A stretch of 64,000 nt of DNA, taken from NCBI GenBank assembly GCA_033064195.1, contig JARBJD010000055.1, positions 248,001-312,000 on the forward strand, read 5' to 3'. Shown piece after piece: positions 41,637 to 53,419 of the stretch. The notes below the pieces were generated by a model, which worked only from the letters and a program-made list of their open reading frames with translations, searched no databases and was not told the origin of the DNA. How positions within the stretch are numbered: the first letter of the stretch is position 1; each line of letters begins with the position of its first letter. Made by a program: the position numbers and the translations under genes. This DNA comes from Blattamonas nauphoetae (Eukaryota; Preaxostyla; Oxymonadida).

Positions 41637-42218
41637 GTCATTAACCCGGTCCGTGTCACCAACCCGGAACATAGGGCTGAAACCAACCGTTTTAGTCAAA
41701 CTAAGAACAATATAAAATTTTAGAATTTTCTATCGAGGCGAATCGGAGAAAACCTCAAAATACTGTATTCAGCAGGAATGTACACTTTATTCAAACTTTT
41801 TCAGCTCAAATCTCCACAACCAGATATCCTTTTTACACCAAATAATAAGCATTTTTATCGTGAATTTATCGAAAAAAGACTCACAAAAAACTAAAATTGT
41901 TTTTCCTAAGCAATTTTTGGGCGAGAAAAACAGCGTTTTTTCACATCTTCCCAAATACCCAAAATTTTTGTTCCCTTTTTTTTCAATATTTTAGTTTCAC
42001 CAAAAAAACGTTTCTGTGAAAAATTTCATGAAAATCGGTTCACTGGTTGTTGAGATATACTCGTCCACATTTTGAAAAGTGGCCAAAACGAGGAATTTTA
42101 AGGATTTCTCGAAATCCCCAAAGAGGAAATTTCTCAAATTTAGTTTTTTCTTTGTTGGACCAACATAGTTTCTTTCAACCCCAGGTTCCGGGTTGGTGAC
42201 ACGGACCGGGTTAATGAC
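41637..42218. mobile_element. MITE with GTCATTAACCCGG tips, 582 bp
   Basis: The left tip GTCATTAACCCGGTCCGTGT and the right tip match in inverted order over about 32 bp, ending at the GGTTCCGGGTT words. The flanks AGATAT (41631-41636) and AGATCT (42219-42224) could be a 6-bp duplication with one change. Internal words CTCCACAACCAG and, further on, GGTTGTTGAGATAT recur in the neighbouring MITEs. There is no coding capacity. Confidence 0.8.
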
Positions 42219-42224
42219 AGATCT

Positions 42225-42470
42225 ATAACTAAATCCTCAGCTGTCCCGTGGTGTTCTTAACTTGTGCCTACGGACGGGATTTGCCAACGTTCCTTATCCT
42301 CACTGACATGTTCAACATTCCATCATCCTCTCTATCTAGAAGTCTGCTGCTCTTTGATGGGCACTCGTCGAGAAGAAATCCCGACCTGTGGCATGAACTG
42401 GCTTCATATTGAATCGATGCCGTTTGCCTGGCTCCCAACGTTTCCGCATGGTGATTGAAAATTATAGATT
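42225..42470. other. Unassigned spacer
   Basis: I see no recognisable gene. Confidence 0.3.
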
Positions 42471-42941
42471 GGTCAAACTAAGAAAAATAAAAATTGGTTC
42501 CGCGCCGAAACCCCTGTGTTGGGAGAAAACCTCACAATACTGTGAAAGCCTGAGATACACACATTTTCCTCAACTTTTTCCCCTTTTTTCTCCACAACCA
42601 GCCATCCGTTTTGTATCAAATTAAATGCATTGTGATCGTAAACATCTCGACAAAAGCTGCTCAAACAATAAACCGATTTTTTTCCTAAGAAGTTTTAATC
42701 GAGAAAAACATGGGTTTTTTTCCATTTTCCCAAATATCCAGAATTTTTTCTCCAAATTTTTGAATTAATGTTCGTTTCACCAAAAATACATTTTGTAAAA
42801 ATTTTCATCAAAATCGATACATTGGTTGTTGAGATATTGCCGAAACGATTTACTACAACGGGCAAAAGGGGACATTTTGAGGTTTTCTCCCGACACAGGC
42901 GTTTCGGCGCGGAACCAACTTTTATTTTTCGTAGTTTGACC
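42471..42941. mobile_element. MITE with GGTCAAACTA tips, ~471 bp
   Basis: The ends match in inverted order over about 65 bp: GGTCAAACTA, then AAAATAAA, GGTTCCGCGCCGAAAC, and GGGAGAAAACCTCA. The interior carries CTCCACAACCAG and GGTTGTTGAGATATT, shared with the 41637-42218 element, so the two are related families. No transposase is present and the exact duplication is unclear. Confidence 0.8.
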
Positions 42942-42949
42942 ACTATCTA

Positions 42950-44199
42950 TTTTTCATGCTCCATGTAACGGATTAATGAAAAGTTCGGTTTAATGAAAGA
43001 ACTATACCATCTATTCAAATCCAAATGTTAAAGCCGAACTCATCTTCAAGGATCCCCTCTCTTCGAAGACGAAAATAGCCACTTATTTGTCCAAATAGCT
43101 GGATAAACTCGAATCAACAGTTCAGCACAGCCAAACAATCGATTCAATAAAAGCCGCTTTTGCAGACTCGGGGTTGTTCCCGGTGAGCTTTCTCGATTTT
43201 GTTCAAAACAACGGGAAAATTCATGGGAGTGAGTGAAAATGAAGGAAAAGAACGCGTTGCCATTTCAATTGTCTCAGTTGCGGGTTTTCAGACACCCGGT
43301 GCGGGTTTCTGAACGCTGGCGGTTTTCGAACAGGACTACAAGAAGAAAGTGGAGAGAAAGAAGAAACAAGAATGCTATTGTTCAGTTTTTCTCCAGCATC
43401 CTGCTGGGGGCCTGATTCTGGATTCAAGCCCTTCAAGGGTGACGCAAATGGTCACCCAGGACGGAATCATGGTAGTCTTCTTCGATCAGAGGTCTGGGAA
43501 GTTAAGCCAGGTGTGACGTTTAGGATGATGTTCAGGATTGTCTCAAAAACTAGTTGATAACAAAGTGCACACAACTATCAATCTCATATGGGGGTTTATT
43601 TTTGCATTGGATCCCGTTTGGGCGAATGAGAGATTGCTGATAGGTTTTATGGATTGATCGAGGATCTCTTGGAAATATCAGCAATAATTGTGAATCGAAC
43701 ATGAATTAGTTCATTAATGGTTGTTCTCGCCCTATTTTCCCTTTTTAGTTCCTGATCAGGTGGAAGGTAAAACAATTTCAACCATCTTCATTCCTCCATC
43801 CCTCTTCTCTTTTTCTATCCATCATTGATAATTTTTGTCTCATATTTCGATTCATCTTTGTTCAAATATTGTCCATTCCTCGAATTTCAGGGGAAAGTCA
43901 ATAAATTCGGATACGGATGACGATGTGGTGAGTGAGTGGAAATCAAGGACAACGGAAAGAAGATACACAGTAACAATGGGAGAGACGGAGATTATTTTGA
44001 AAAAGGGAAGAAATATTGGAAAAAGAACAGAAAACTATACAATTTAATGAAGAAACCGAATTGGTTCGGACGAGGATCAGCAACTTAGAGAGCGAGACAG
44101 CACAGGAAATGTCAGAATAAGAAAGTTTGGACATAATAAAAGATCCTCCTTAAAACGGGACGGAAGAAGTGAAAAAAGAATATGGCATACCACGAAGGA
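42950..44199. other. Unassigned DNA
   Basis: No gene can be supported. Short frames on both strands show no motif. A few GGGTTTTCAGA-like words near 43275-43310 repeat locally. Confidence 0.3.
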
Positions 44200-44497
44200 G
44201 GAGGGACATCATTGGGAGACGACAAGAGAGGAGGGACATCATTGGGAGACGACAAGAGAGGAGGGACAGCATTGGGAGACGACAAGAGAGGAGGGAACAG
44301 CATTGGGAGACGACAAGAGAGGAGGGACAGCATTGGGAGACGACAAGAGAGGAGGGACAGCATTGGGAGACGACAAGAGAGGAGGGACAGCATTGGGAGA
44401 CGACAAGAGAGGAGGGACAGCATTGGGAGACGACAAGAGAGGAGGGACAGCATTGGGAGACGACAAGAGAGGAGGGACAGCATTGGGAGATTACAAG
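44200..44497. repeat. Minisatellite, 30-bp unit, about 10 copies
   Basis: The unit GACAAGAGAGGAGGGACAGC plus ATTGGGAGAC is repeated in tandem. The first two copies have CATC where later ones have CAGC, and one copy has an extra A that changes the frame. The unit length is a multiple of three, so long frames appear on both strands, but the extra base argues against selection for a protein. Confidence 0.9.
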
Positions 44498-44599
44498 GGA
44501 ACGGATGTGGAGGAGATGCTGGCATGAGGAGCTTTTGGCTCCGATGAAAGACTTGTCAGAATTGAAGAAAACGAGAAGAGAGAGAAGCATGGCGGGAGA

Positions 44600-46180
44600 A
44601 ATTGAATAGAGAGTGTATTCATGTCCGTGATCGACGACGATACAATCAGGAAGACAGGAGAAACAATCTCTTTTTGTGTTGGTCGACTGATGTTGGGAGA
44701 TGTAGTCGGAGATGGGAGGAGAGAGAAGTTGAGAGGCGGGGCGAGAGACGTATCGATCAAATCATTGGCCTGTCTGGCGATCTCGTTGACGACAGGAATC
44801 GAAGTCAACGAGATATGGTAAGCGAGGGAACTCGATTACTGAGTGGAGGAGGATAGAGGGGATGGCGAAGAGGAGGGAGTGAATGGTGATTGTGGAGAGA
44901 GAGAATGGGGAAGGAGAGGCAGCAGTTGTTTTTGAGATGATCTCAAACACTTCGATATGTGTGTTGAGGAGGAAGATGTCAACGGCGAGAGCGAGAGAGG
45001 GAAGGGCAGGAAGGAACGGTGTAGTATTGAGTGTTCTTCTCTCCAAAAGCATTCCCAGCACATACAAACACGGCACAACCATTTCTGCGGTCCTCCCATC
45101 ATCACCAACCAACTTCCCTTCCCCCACTCTCTCCCTCCTCCTCTCTACCATCCTCCCGAACCCTCCCAAAATCGCTTCTTTCATTTCTATGTTTGGCTCC
45201 AACACTGCCGCAGAATGAGTCCAACTCGGATCGAAAACTGGTCGAAGTATCTGCTCCAGGCATTTCCACGCTCCCCCACACCGCTCATCATCTTCTGTCT
45301 GTTCAGCCATCACCTTCAATATCTCCGGGGTCCATTTGAAGCGTTGTTGAGTGGCAGTGGAGAGTGTGGGGAGGGAGTGGCAATTGGTCTTCATTCGCTT
45401 CTCTCATTCGCATTGATTCTCGTTTCTCTCTCATACGCTTTGAATCGCCTTCCTCATCCGCTTCCATCACATCGTCTCTCTCGCCCGCATCCTTCACATC
45501 GTCCTCCTCGCCCGCATCCATCACATCGTCCTCCTCGCCCGCATCCTTCACATCGTCCTCCTCGCCCGCATCCATCACATCGTCCTCCTCGCCCGCATCC
45601 TTCACATCGTCCTCCTCGCCCGCATCCTTCACATCGTCCTCCTCGCCCGCATCCTTCACATCGTCCTCCTCGCCCGAATCCTTCGCATCGTCCTCCTCGC
45701 CCGCATCCATCACATCGTCCTCCTCGCCCGCATCCTTCACATCGTCCTCCTCGCCCGCATCCTTCGCATCGTCCTCCTCGCCCGCATCCATCACATCGTC
45801 CTCCTCGCCCGCATCCTTCACATCGTCCTCCTCGCCCGCATCCTTCACATCGTCCTCCTCGCCCGCATCCTTCACATCGTCCTCCTCGCCCGCATCCATC
45901 ACAGCGCTCCTTCCGCCCGCATCTCCTCCATTGCACGCCTCGCTCTCATCTCCTCCAATCCACCTCCAGCTCCCATCTCCTCTGTTACTCGCTTCCCTTC
46001 CTCGCTGATTAAGAACCAAACGCGACCATTCGGGACAGCTAATCGCCTTCCATCATCGTTGGTCTTCTCATCCAGCACTTTCCTCCCCCTTGTTGAAACA
46101 GACGCTGGACATGATGACTTTGCTACTTGGAAGTCGTCGTTCATCTCCAAATTCAGAAGATGCTTCAGCGCCAACAGCAC
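44600..46180 (-). pseudogene. Hypothetical host gene with acidic 9-residue repeats, broken
   Basis: On the minus strand, pieces of a plausible protein appear in order. First is MNDDFQVAKSSCPASVSTRG with PNGRVWFLISEEGKRV (46150-45990). Next is an acidic array of about 16-17 copies of DAGEEDDVK or DAGEEDDVM (about 45900-45470). A globular-looking part follows, with FKWTPEILKVMAEQTEDDE, CLEQILRPVFDPSWTHS and AEMVVPCLYVLGMLLERRT (45330-45030). Last is NEIARQANDLIDTSLAPPL (about 44790). At least three frame changes separate these pieces, so it is a pseudogene, or a gene with unrecognised introns. I recognise no family. Mirror frames on the plus strand are shadows of the array. Confidence 0.4.
45470..45906. 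repeat. Minisatellite, 27-bp unit, about 16 copies
   Basis: The unit CATCGTCCTCCTCGCCCGCA plus TCCTTCA (or TCCATCA) is repeated with near-perfect spacing. On the minus strand it encodes DAGEEDDVK/M. The alternation of two unit types (AAG or ATG in the last codon) shows it grew by duplicating blocks of several units. Confidence 0.95.
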
Positions 46181-46478
46181 TTCTCAGCTCGACGCCATCG
46201 TGAAGTACCTTGGAGCAGTGTTGTGTGAGAAAGTAACTCCACCAAGTGACCTCTTCACTGCGACACCTGGCCAGATTATCCTTCTCCCTTCGAGGGAACA
46301 GTCAGTGGATGACATGTTCATCTTCTCGAGTCATCTGACGGGACAGGAAGTCAGTGTTGCTCCGACGACCGAAGGAGCTGTCCATGCAAATCCCAGCCAA
46401 GTCGGAATTGATGATGACCTCCTTCTTCTTCCAGGCAGGCGTCCTCTCCATTTGATTGGAGCTTCTATTCAACGTTAA
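46059..46478 (+). CDS. Hypothetical protein fragment (139 aa), low confidence
   Basis: A plus-strand frame with protein-like composition (MFIFSSHLTGQEVSVAPTTE, PGQIILLPSREQSVDDM). It overlaps the start of the minus-strand repeat-gene region, so only one of the two can be real. No domain is recognised. Confidence 0.25.
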   Translation: MVFSSSTFLPLVETDAGHDDFATWKSSFISKFRRCFSANSTSQLDAIVKYLGAVLCEKVTPPSDLFTATPGQIILLPSREQSVDDMFIFSSHLTGQEVSVAPTTEGAVHANPSQVGIDDDLLLLPGRRPLHLIGASIQR

Positions 46479-46499
46479 ACTGACATGCTTGGCTTCATC

Positions 46500-49000
46500 A
46501 TAGTCGACAACATGCGACGGCCATTCTGAACATCCTCCCTACCATCATCAAATCCGGGTGGTCTGATTCTGCTTTCTATATTCACTGATGTTCATTGAAA
46601 TCATCCATGCCGACGATGGGGAGAGCGAACACGCTCGTGAAGATGATATGGAGATCTTATACGTCAATACCTCTCTTATTTTGTCATCAGCATTCCCGTT
46701 CACTTGAACCTGCAAGGTTAGGTTCGCTTTTTCATTTCACCCATTTTATGACTCAATCCCCCTTGTTTGCATTCATATAGCATCCCTTCTTATAAAAGAT
46801 TCAAAATGATCACGATAAATAGGATGAAGAACGAAGTGAGATCAAAAGCATGGATGGAAAGGGATACTGGGGCCTGAAGTGAATGATTCAGATAAGAGAT
46901 GGAGAGAATGAATACGGAAGTCTTTTGAATCCGCATATCTCTGCACAAAACGCTGTCAGTTGAACAGGACAAATGGAAATGCGTGGAGGGCAGGAGATGG
47001 GCATAATGATGCGTAAAGTGGAAGAATATTTGTCAGATTTTGATATTAGTGACAGACCAGGCGAGAGGAGAGTGGAAAGATGACATAGAAGAAAGATAGA
47101 GCTAGATTTGGTTTGAAACGAAATTGAGTGCGATGAAGACGGGAAGAAGAACAAAAACAGAAAGACGATGAAAAGCAAACCATTTGTGAGAAAGTGGAGG
47201 AGGTTGAACGACGAAAGTGGGAGAAGGACGTCGTATTCGACTGCGATCTGACTGATGCGATTCAATGAGCAGATACTGATGTACAGAGAGACCCTGAAGA
47301 GAAGATAGTCATGAAACATGAATGGAAGAAGAGATAATCGGGGAGAAGAAGATGAGAAATGACATTCCGAAAGAAGAAATTGGATTGAAGAGAAAAGCCA
47401 GAATGCGAAATATCTATTCGACAAATTTGTCTAGAAAGTGAAATACAGTTCCGTGTGGGTGACTAGTGCGTGTGTACCGATTTTAAACGAAATCTGTCGG
47501 ACCGTTTTGGAGGAAAGTGGAACAAAGTTGGAACTCCACAAGACTTGATCCTGAGTTTGGAACCATCCAAAAGAGAACCAAGATGAGAAAAATAGGGAAT
47601 CGAACCCTAAGAAGTGATTTTGGGCGAGCTAGACGCAGAAAAGGTTGTTTTGCTCGCGTGGAGATGTCGATTCAGGGCGAGACCAGTCATTCAAACAGAC
47701 TTCGTTGTCGACCACTGACAATACCACGAGAAACAGATCAAAAACATGGAATGTTGGAAGAAAAAGATTGTTGATGATAAGTTGATGGATGGATTGTGTC
47801 TGAACAACGACACGAAAATATTTGCACAAAAATGAAGTACTAAAACAATATCAGACTGATTCCTTCAACAGCAAGATCCGACGTAATTCAACGAAGCTTT
47901 CTTACAGTTCTCATCCATTCTCTTCAAATTGTTGGGAAAGTAACTCCTGAAAGCGCAAGAGCAAATCAGCACAATTGGGACGTCCGGCGAGACATCATGG
48001 CAAGTTCCAGACTGACAAAATGTTCAAGAATGGAAAGATGCATACAAAAGCACATCATATTTGGTGGTTTTCTTTTTTGAACAATAATCCCCATAAATTA
48101 GTGTTTTTATCTGTCGTAACAAATGTCATAGATTTGAACAAATACATTCCCTGTGACATGAAGAAAGTATCAAGAGTTCCTCCTATCACATTCATCAATT
48201 TTGAAGTCATCATCCTAAACGTCTCAGGTGATGGATCAAACCCCAAGAATAATGGAGAAGGTGTATAGGGTGGTGAAATTTGAAGAAGAATTCAAAGAAT
48301 TTGAACGTAAATCTGATCAAGAAAGTATAGTGTGTGAGAAAAAAAGATCTTCAATCCTCTCCACCCTTTCCTTCTCGAACACCTTCCTCACTTTGTAGTT
48401 CTTCGACATCTTCTCGTGGATGAGCATTCCAGTGAAAGTGGTGTGATGAATCTATGTTCGATTCATTCAGGGGTTCGGTTACGGATTCAAAGAAAGCACG
48501 TAAATCATCTGAAGAAGAAAGAGTGTTCTCAAGATGAGAACAAACCAAACGAGTACAAAGACCGACATCGGATCATGAAAAAACTTCCACTGTATGTCCG
48601 CTACCTTTCTGTGCTGTTCAATAGTTTCTTTTTCTTATTAATCGTTGGGTGAGAGTTTTAGTTTATTTTTGTCAGAGATTCTTCTTTTCTTTCAAGTGTA
48701 TTTCCCAGCTCACATATGTGGTAGAGATCTGTTCTTCATTTAGGTTTTTTGTAATGATGGGTTTTTTCATGCAGAAGGAAGAGGAATGGAGCGACTGGTC
48801 AAAAGATTTGCGAAGCATCACTCTCTATTCTGGCAAGAACAGGACTCACAGTCCATTGAGCACACATTTATCTTTTTTGGTTTGATCAATACAGCGTTTC
48901 GAAATAACCCTTCAAGGTACACACAGAAACTGATTTTTTGATTCCAGTTTCATCCAATCGTTTTATTTCAGGCTAGATCTTGAATGAGTTTGTCCAGACC
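46500..49000. other. Unassigned DNA, no supported gene
   Basis: The longest frame (46888-47424, minus, 178 codons) is Ser/Leu/Phe-rich and follows from a purine-rich plus strand, so I do not call it. I see no transposon signatures. A coding-like stretch near 48120-48260 is too short to judge. Confidence 0.35.
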
Positions 49001-49013
49001 ATAACCCATTCAA

Positions 49014-49280
49014 GTGCAATGCGATACCAACAGAATGGTCGTTGAAGAAGTTCTTGAATTTGGAGATGTGATGAAAACAGTTTTAGAAACTGAAAAATAT
49101 CAGAAAATCGTAGATCTCGTCAAAGTATTCTCCGATTCGAAAACGAACCTTCGACTCGGTTCGATCATGATTCTTCTCAACATCACTCATCCTTCCAGTC
49201 TCCTCTTTCAAAACTGCGATTTGAACATATCAGCTGTAAGGAGACTAGCCATAGAGGCTGTTGAACTCAATCGAATATAA
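49014..49280 (+). pseudogene. Hypothetical helical protein fragment (88 aa)
   Basis: A helical frame (VLETEKYQKIVDLVKVFSDS, NLRLGSIMILLNITHPSSLL) whose leucine pattern resembles an ARM/HEAT-type repeat. Protist genomes often hold many such proteins. There is no convincing start, and downstream sequence is not coding-like in the same frame, so it is probably a fragment. Confidence 0.3.
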
Positions 49281-49299
49281 TCGGATTGACATGGTCCAG

Positions 49300-50340
49300 A
49301 AAGTTAGAGAGATTTGTGAGCAAAAAATGGCGTGGCGATGCTCTTGACCACTGGAAAGCATGAATCAACTCATGTGGAAGGAGGTAAAGGAATCAATTGA
49401 AATGAACAAAGAAAATATACTCCAACCCACTTAATAGCCATCGATTCCAACAGAAATTCAATCAGAGGCCCATGGACAGGGTTGGTATTTAGATCCGAGT
49501 GATACGACCACATTTGATCGGACCCTCCCAAAAAAGTTAATTACGCATTGTTTTGTGTAAAATCAGTGGTCATTCGAACCAAAATGTGTAAAGGAAGTGA
49601 AAACATGATTTTCTCATTTCGAGTTACGAAATAATGGGTCGACTTCGATTCGCGGAAAATGGATCTCGTTTCATGAATAGAGTCTAATTGAGAGAAGGAG
49701 AAACCTTTTTTGATCGGAAACGACGAAAAATAGTTAGGATCACTCACAATAATAGAATATTGTCCAACATTCTCAAGAGAAACACAATGGGACTGATCCG
49801 AACTCTATCTCATTTCTTTTTTGTTCTAGATACTCAAAATTCGACTGAACTAACAGAGTGGTGAAATAAACCATCAAAAAGTGTAGAAAGTGACAAATAA
49901 TGAAAAGTCTCGAAACAAGAACCCAGCGAACTGGGAAGAAGGCACCTTCACGAATATCTCAGAGCTAGCGTCTTCTTGTCTCTTGTGAGACGCTGACTTG
50001 TGGATGATAAGTTGGCTGTCTCTTTGATGAATCTGACGAACTATCAATCGATCCAATTCTATCTCATCAAAAACGTTTTCGATTGATCATTCAAGCCCCA
50101 CATAGTCAGGAGACTCAACTATCGCCCACTCGACCTCATGTTGTAAAAATGAGAATAACTGTACCAGGGTCTCCCACTCCATATGAAGACCTTCGTATCA
50201 TGGAGAAGTTCACAATCAATTCCAAAAAACGATCTTCAGATGCTGTTTCATTATTCCAAAAAGACTCACCAATGAGGACGGGTTTCGTGTCGATAGTGAT
50301 TTGGCTCACCAACTGCGAATGAGCGATCAAGAAGGGCACT
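49300..50340. other. Unassigned DNA
   Basis: No supported gene. A CAGGGTTGG word at about 49489 resembles a hAT-like MITE tip, but no partner was found. Confidence 0.3.
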
Positions 50341-50347
50341 CTCGGGT

Positions 50348-51372
50348 TTGTTTAAAATAGCGGGTACATTAAGGACTTCAGGTTCATCACGAATGCACAT
50401 CATGCATGAGGGAGAATTCTCAAATGTGACACAGGATTTCACTCAAATCGGAAATCTGGTGTACCAACACAATATGTTTGATGGTCAAAGGACAGGTGGA
50501 GTCGATGCAATGACTTTGTTCATTTCATCCACTTCGACTGTTCTGAATTCATCAGTGGATAGTCACTTCGATTCGCTGCATATCTCAAATATATGATGCA
50601 ATGATCCAATCTCTCTCTTTGACACATATTGTAAGACTCTGAACGTCCTAAAAGCAGAAAGAATTGATGGATGCGTCATTTACCCGGTCATAACATCAAT
50701 CCGGAACCTGGAGTCGAAACAAACCAAATTGGTCCAACGAAGAAAAAAAGTTGATAAAACTGTCAATTTGGATAATTCGAGAATTCCTCAAAATACCTCA
50801 TTTTGACCGCTTTGTTCTGTGTATCCTGGACGTCTGGGTGAGAAGTTTTGATCGCAGAAAAAAGTTCAGATTAAAATCTTCGATTCTCGTGAAACCAGAC
50901 CAGATACTGACACAAGATACGAGTCCCGTTTTCTGATTCGGATTCTCGGACTGTTTTTGATCTCAATAATTCTCACCCATCTCTTCATAACCTATAGACC
51001 AATTTTGATGACATTTTCCAAAGACATCTTTTTTTGGTGAGTGTCTTTTTTCAATATAATCACGATAAAAATGGGGCTTAGTTGGTTTCAAACGGACTTC
51101 TGGTTGGGGAGATTTGAGCTGAAAAAGTCTGTAAAATGTGTGCAGTCCACCCAATAAAAACCGAATGCCATGGAATAAAGATCAAACCTCAGCATCAAAC
51201 TCAATCATCGCATGACTCTAATGTGTTTATTTCTTGAACGACCAAATAAATGTACTGTCTTTTGAAATCATTTATGTATTGGTCAATTCGAAATGCTTGG
51301 ATCCAACCTTCCCAATTACCCGATGTCAACAACTTCACCTCAATTCTATCGAATGATTATGGTGAAAGGTCA
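50348..51372 (+). mobile_element. Relic of a second Polinton: capsid gene fragment
   Basis: The DNA and its translations match the middle of the 557-residue capsid gene at 33994-35667, for example GEFSNVTQDFTQIGN and TVLNSSVDS, and later an EMLGSNxPNxPMSTxSPxFY-like stretch. The relic is clearly diverged from the resident Polinton, so it derives from another, older element. It is broken and incomplete, and a MITE (50675-51175) has inserted into it. No terminal repeats are present. Confidence 0.85.
50675..51175. mobile_element. MITE inserted in the Polinton relic
   Basis: The left end GTCATTTACCCGGTCATAAC resembles the tip of the MITE at 41637-42218, and CAATCCGGAAC follows as there. Near the right end, TGGTTGGGGAGATTTGAGCT matches the inverse of the word near 41800. 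The right tip is eroded. Capsid-like sequence resumes at about 51179. Confidence 0.65.
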
Positions 51373-51425
51373 GAGTTCAAACATTGATCTCGCGGATCTC
51401 ACGGTTTTTTGATCTCACCGAATTT
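51371..51425. repeat. hAT-like MITE end fragment
   Basis: CAGAGTTCAAACATTGATCTC followed by the words CGGATCTCACGG and TTGATCTCACC is the inverse match of the right end of the 412-1023 element (969-1023). The rest of the element could not be traced. Confidence 0.55.
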
Positions 51426-52008
51426 CTACAATATGGAATACTTCCGTTTCACTCTTCTTGGTCAGATAACAATCATCTTTTGACATGATGATGGAGCTGA
51501 AAGGGTTGGTGGAAAGATGCAGAGGGATTTTCTGGTCGTGTGCATTATCATCAATACGTTTCTGTTATCTCTCGCTTCTTCAAGTTGTTGATTGTGAACA
51601 TATGGAGCTTAGGTCGAATTGTTGTGAGAGTCTGATTAGAAACTTTATCAGGAAGTTCACTGACATGAGCTGAAGTTTGGACGATGTGGAGTTTGTCTGT
51701 CTGGAGATTTATGTTCGTTTCCTCAGCAAAGGTGAGGAGGATGTCGAGAGCGGCTAATCAGAGCAAGTTTTCAGGATTGGTGAAGAATTGAATTGGTTTC
51801 TATAGTTTTCTGATTGGAAGATGCCGCCGTTCAAGTTCTGCAGGAAATTTCTTTTTAATGAAATGGTGCTTGGTTCTTTGGTGGATGAGTAGAGCTGAAA
51901 TGTGGAAAGGAACGGCTGTTCTTGACTTCGTGTCTTTTGGGAAGGTATCTTTGAGTGCGAGTAGCACTTTGTGGTCATCATAATGTGTATGAAGGACATT
52001 CTTCTTAC
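51426..52008. other. Unassigned DNA
   Basis: I see no supported gene or repeat. Confidence 0.3.
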
Positions 52009-52509
52009 AGTGGCGTCACGAATTAGTTCCATGTAAAAAATTAGTGCTTTTTTCAGACATAATCACTTTTGGTCAAACTTAGTTTAAAAATCAATTTGAG
52101 AAGTTTCTTCCCACACGATCCCAAAAAATCCTCACAATAGCTCATATCAACCACTTTTTTCATGTGTTCTCGTCATAACTTCACAACCTGTGAACCGATT
52201 TTGATGAATTTTTCCACATGAACATTTGTTTGGTGAAATGAACATTTTGACATAGAATTGGAAAAAAATTATGGGTATCTGGGAAGATATAAAAAAAGGC
52301 TGTTTTTCGGTCTCAAACGGATGTCTGGTTATGGAAAAATGATCGTCAAAAGTTTGGAAAACGTGTGGCGTTGCGCTGTATCACGTATTTTGAGGTTTTC
52401 TCGGGATCCAGTGGGAGGAAAATTCTACTTTTTTTCTGAATTTGACCAAAAGTGATAGCTCCTGAAAAAAGCACTAATTTTTGACACGGAACTATTTGGT
52501 GACGCCACT
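52009..52509. mobile_element. MITE with AGTGGCGTCAC tips, ~500 bp
   Basis: The ends match in inverted order over about 65 bp: AGTGGCGTCAC, then TAGTTCC, AAAATTAGTGCTTTTTTCAG, and ATCACTTTTGGTCAAA. CAGTGGCG-like tips are usual for Tc1-type MITEs, but the TA duplication is not clean on the right. It is non-coding. Confidence 0.8.
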
Positions 52510-52955
52510 ATTATCGTGCCGAAGTTCAGTGATGTAGTCGTAGTGGACTCCTGTCATCGAGGCGTCACCATCGGTTGCAACGGAGGCGATATGGTTGAGT
52601 GAGATCCCGCAACTCTCCAGCATCCGTCATTCATTTCTGCCAATCCAAGGATGATGTTATACATGTGGGCGTTTTTTTTCGAGACTCAACACCCCCTTTT
52701 TTTCATCCATTTCTGATTATTCCACATTAATCAAACAGTGAGAGGCGGGAAAAGTTTAGTTTTTCAATGGTTCTTGTCTTTGGCTTTCCTCTATTTGTGA
52801 TATGGGCGGATCAAAACCGTTCACCGTAATATTGGCCGACTGCAATGTACATTCACAATTATGACATAAACAGTCAAGAAACATGAGATAATATCAAGTA
52901 GTCAAGTAAAAAATGAGTATGACATTGTCTGCTCCGTCCGTCGCGTTGTTTCTTC
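52510..52955. other. Unassigned spacer with one arm of a long-range inverted repeat
   Basis: 52661-52703 (ACATGTGGGC ... CGAGACTCAACACCCCC) is the inverse of about 56917-56955, with a few changes. No gene is seen. Confidence 0.4.
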
Positions 52956-52957
52956 CA

Positions 52958-53412
52958 TCCCGTTGTTCCTTCTTTCTTGTTGGTCCTTCTTTCTTGTTGT
53001 TCCTTCATTCTTGTTGTTCCTTCTTTCTTGTTGCTCCTTCCGTCTTGTTGTTCCTTCCGTCTTGTTGATCCTTCATTCTTGTTGTTCCTTCTTTCTTGTT
53101 GTTCCTTCCGCCTTGTTGTTCATTCTTTCGTGTTGTTCCTTCCGTCTTGTTGTTCCTTCATTCTTGTTGTTCCATCTTCTTGTTCGTTTCTTCTCGTTGT
53201 TCCTTCATTCTTGTTGATCCTTCCATCCCACTGCTCCTTCCATCTTGTTGTTCCTTCATTCTTGTTGTTCCTTCCATCCCGTTGCTCCTTCCTTCTTGTT
53301 GTTCCTTCTTTCTTGTTGCTCCTTCCGTCTTGTTGTTCCTTCCATCCCGTTGTTCCTTCTTTCTTGTTGCTCCTTCCGTCTTGTTGTTCCTTCATTCTTG
53401 TTGTTCCTTCCA
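52958..53412. repeat. Minisatellite of TTGTTGTTCCTTC-type units
   Basis: Imperfect tandem units of 15-18 bp built from CTTGTTG, TTCC and TTC(A/C/T) extend over about 450 bp. They create long but meaningless frames on both strands. The array abuts the 3' end of the surface-protein pseudogene. Confidence 0.9.
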
Positions 53413-53419
53413 AGCTTAA

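Noticed and set aside
44200-44497. CRISPR-like array
   Set aside because: The 30-bp units are contiguous without unique spacers, and the genome is eukaryotic.
44169-44609. Long frames on both strands through the 30-bp repeat
   Set aside because: They are produced by the repeat itself. An extra base in one unit shifts the frame without apparent constraint.
44957-46012. A 351-codon plus-strand frame with RPPRPHPSH repeats
   Set aside because: It is the mirror of the 27-bp minisatellite. The unit length is a multiple of three, so long frames arise on both strands. The flanks look more protein-like on the minus strand.
46888-47424. 178-codon Ser/Leu/Phe-rich minus-strand frame as a membrane protein
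   Set aside because: The plus strand is strongly purine-rich here, which alone gives long hydrophobic frames on the minus strand. There is no start context or motif.
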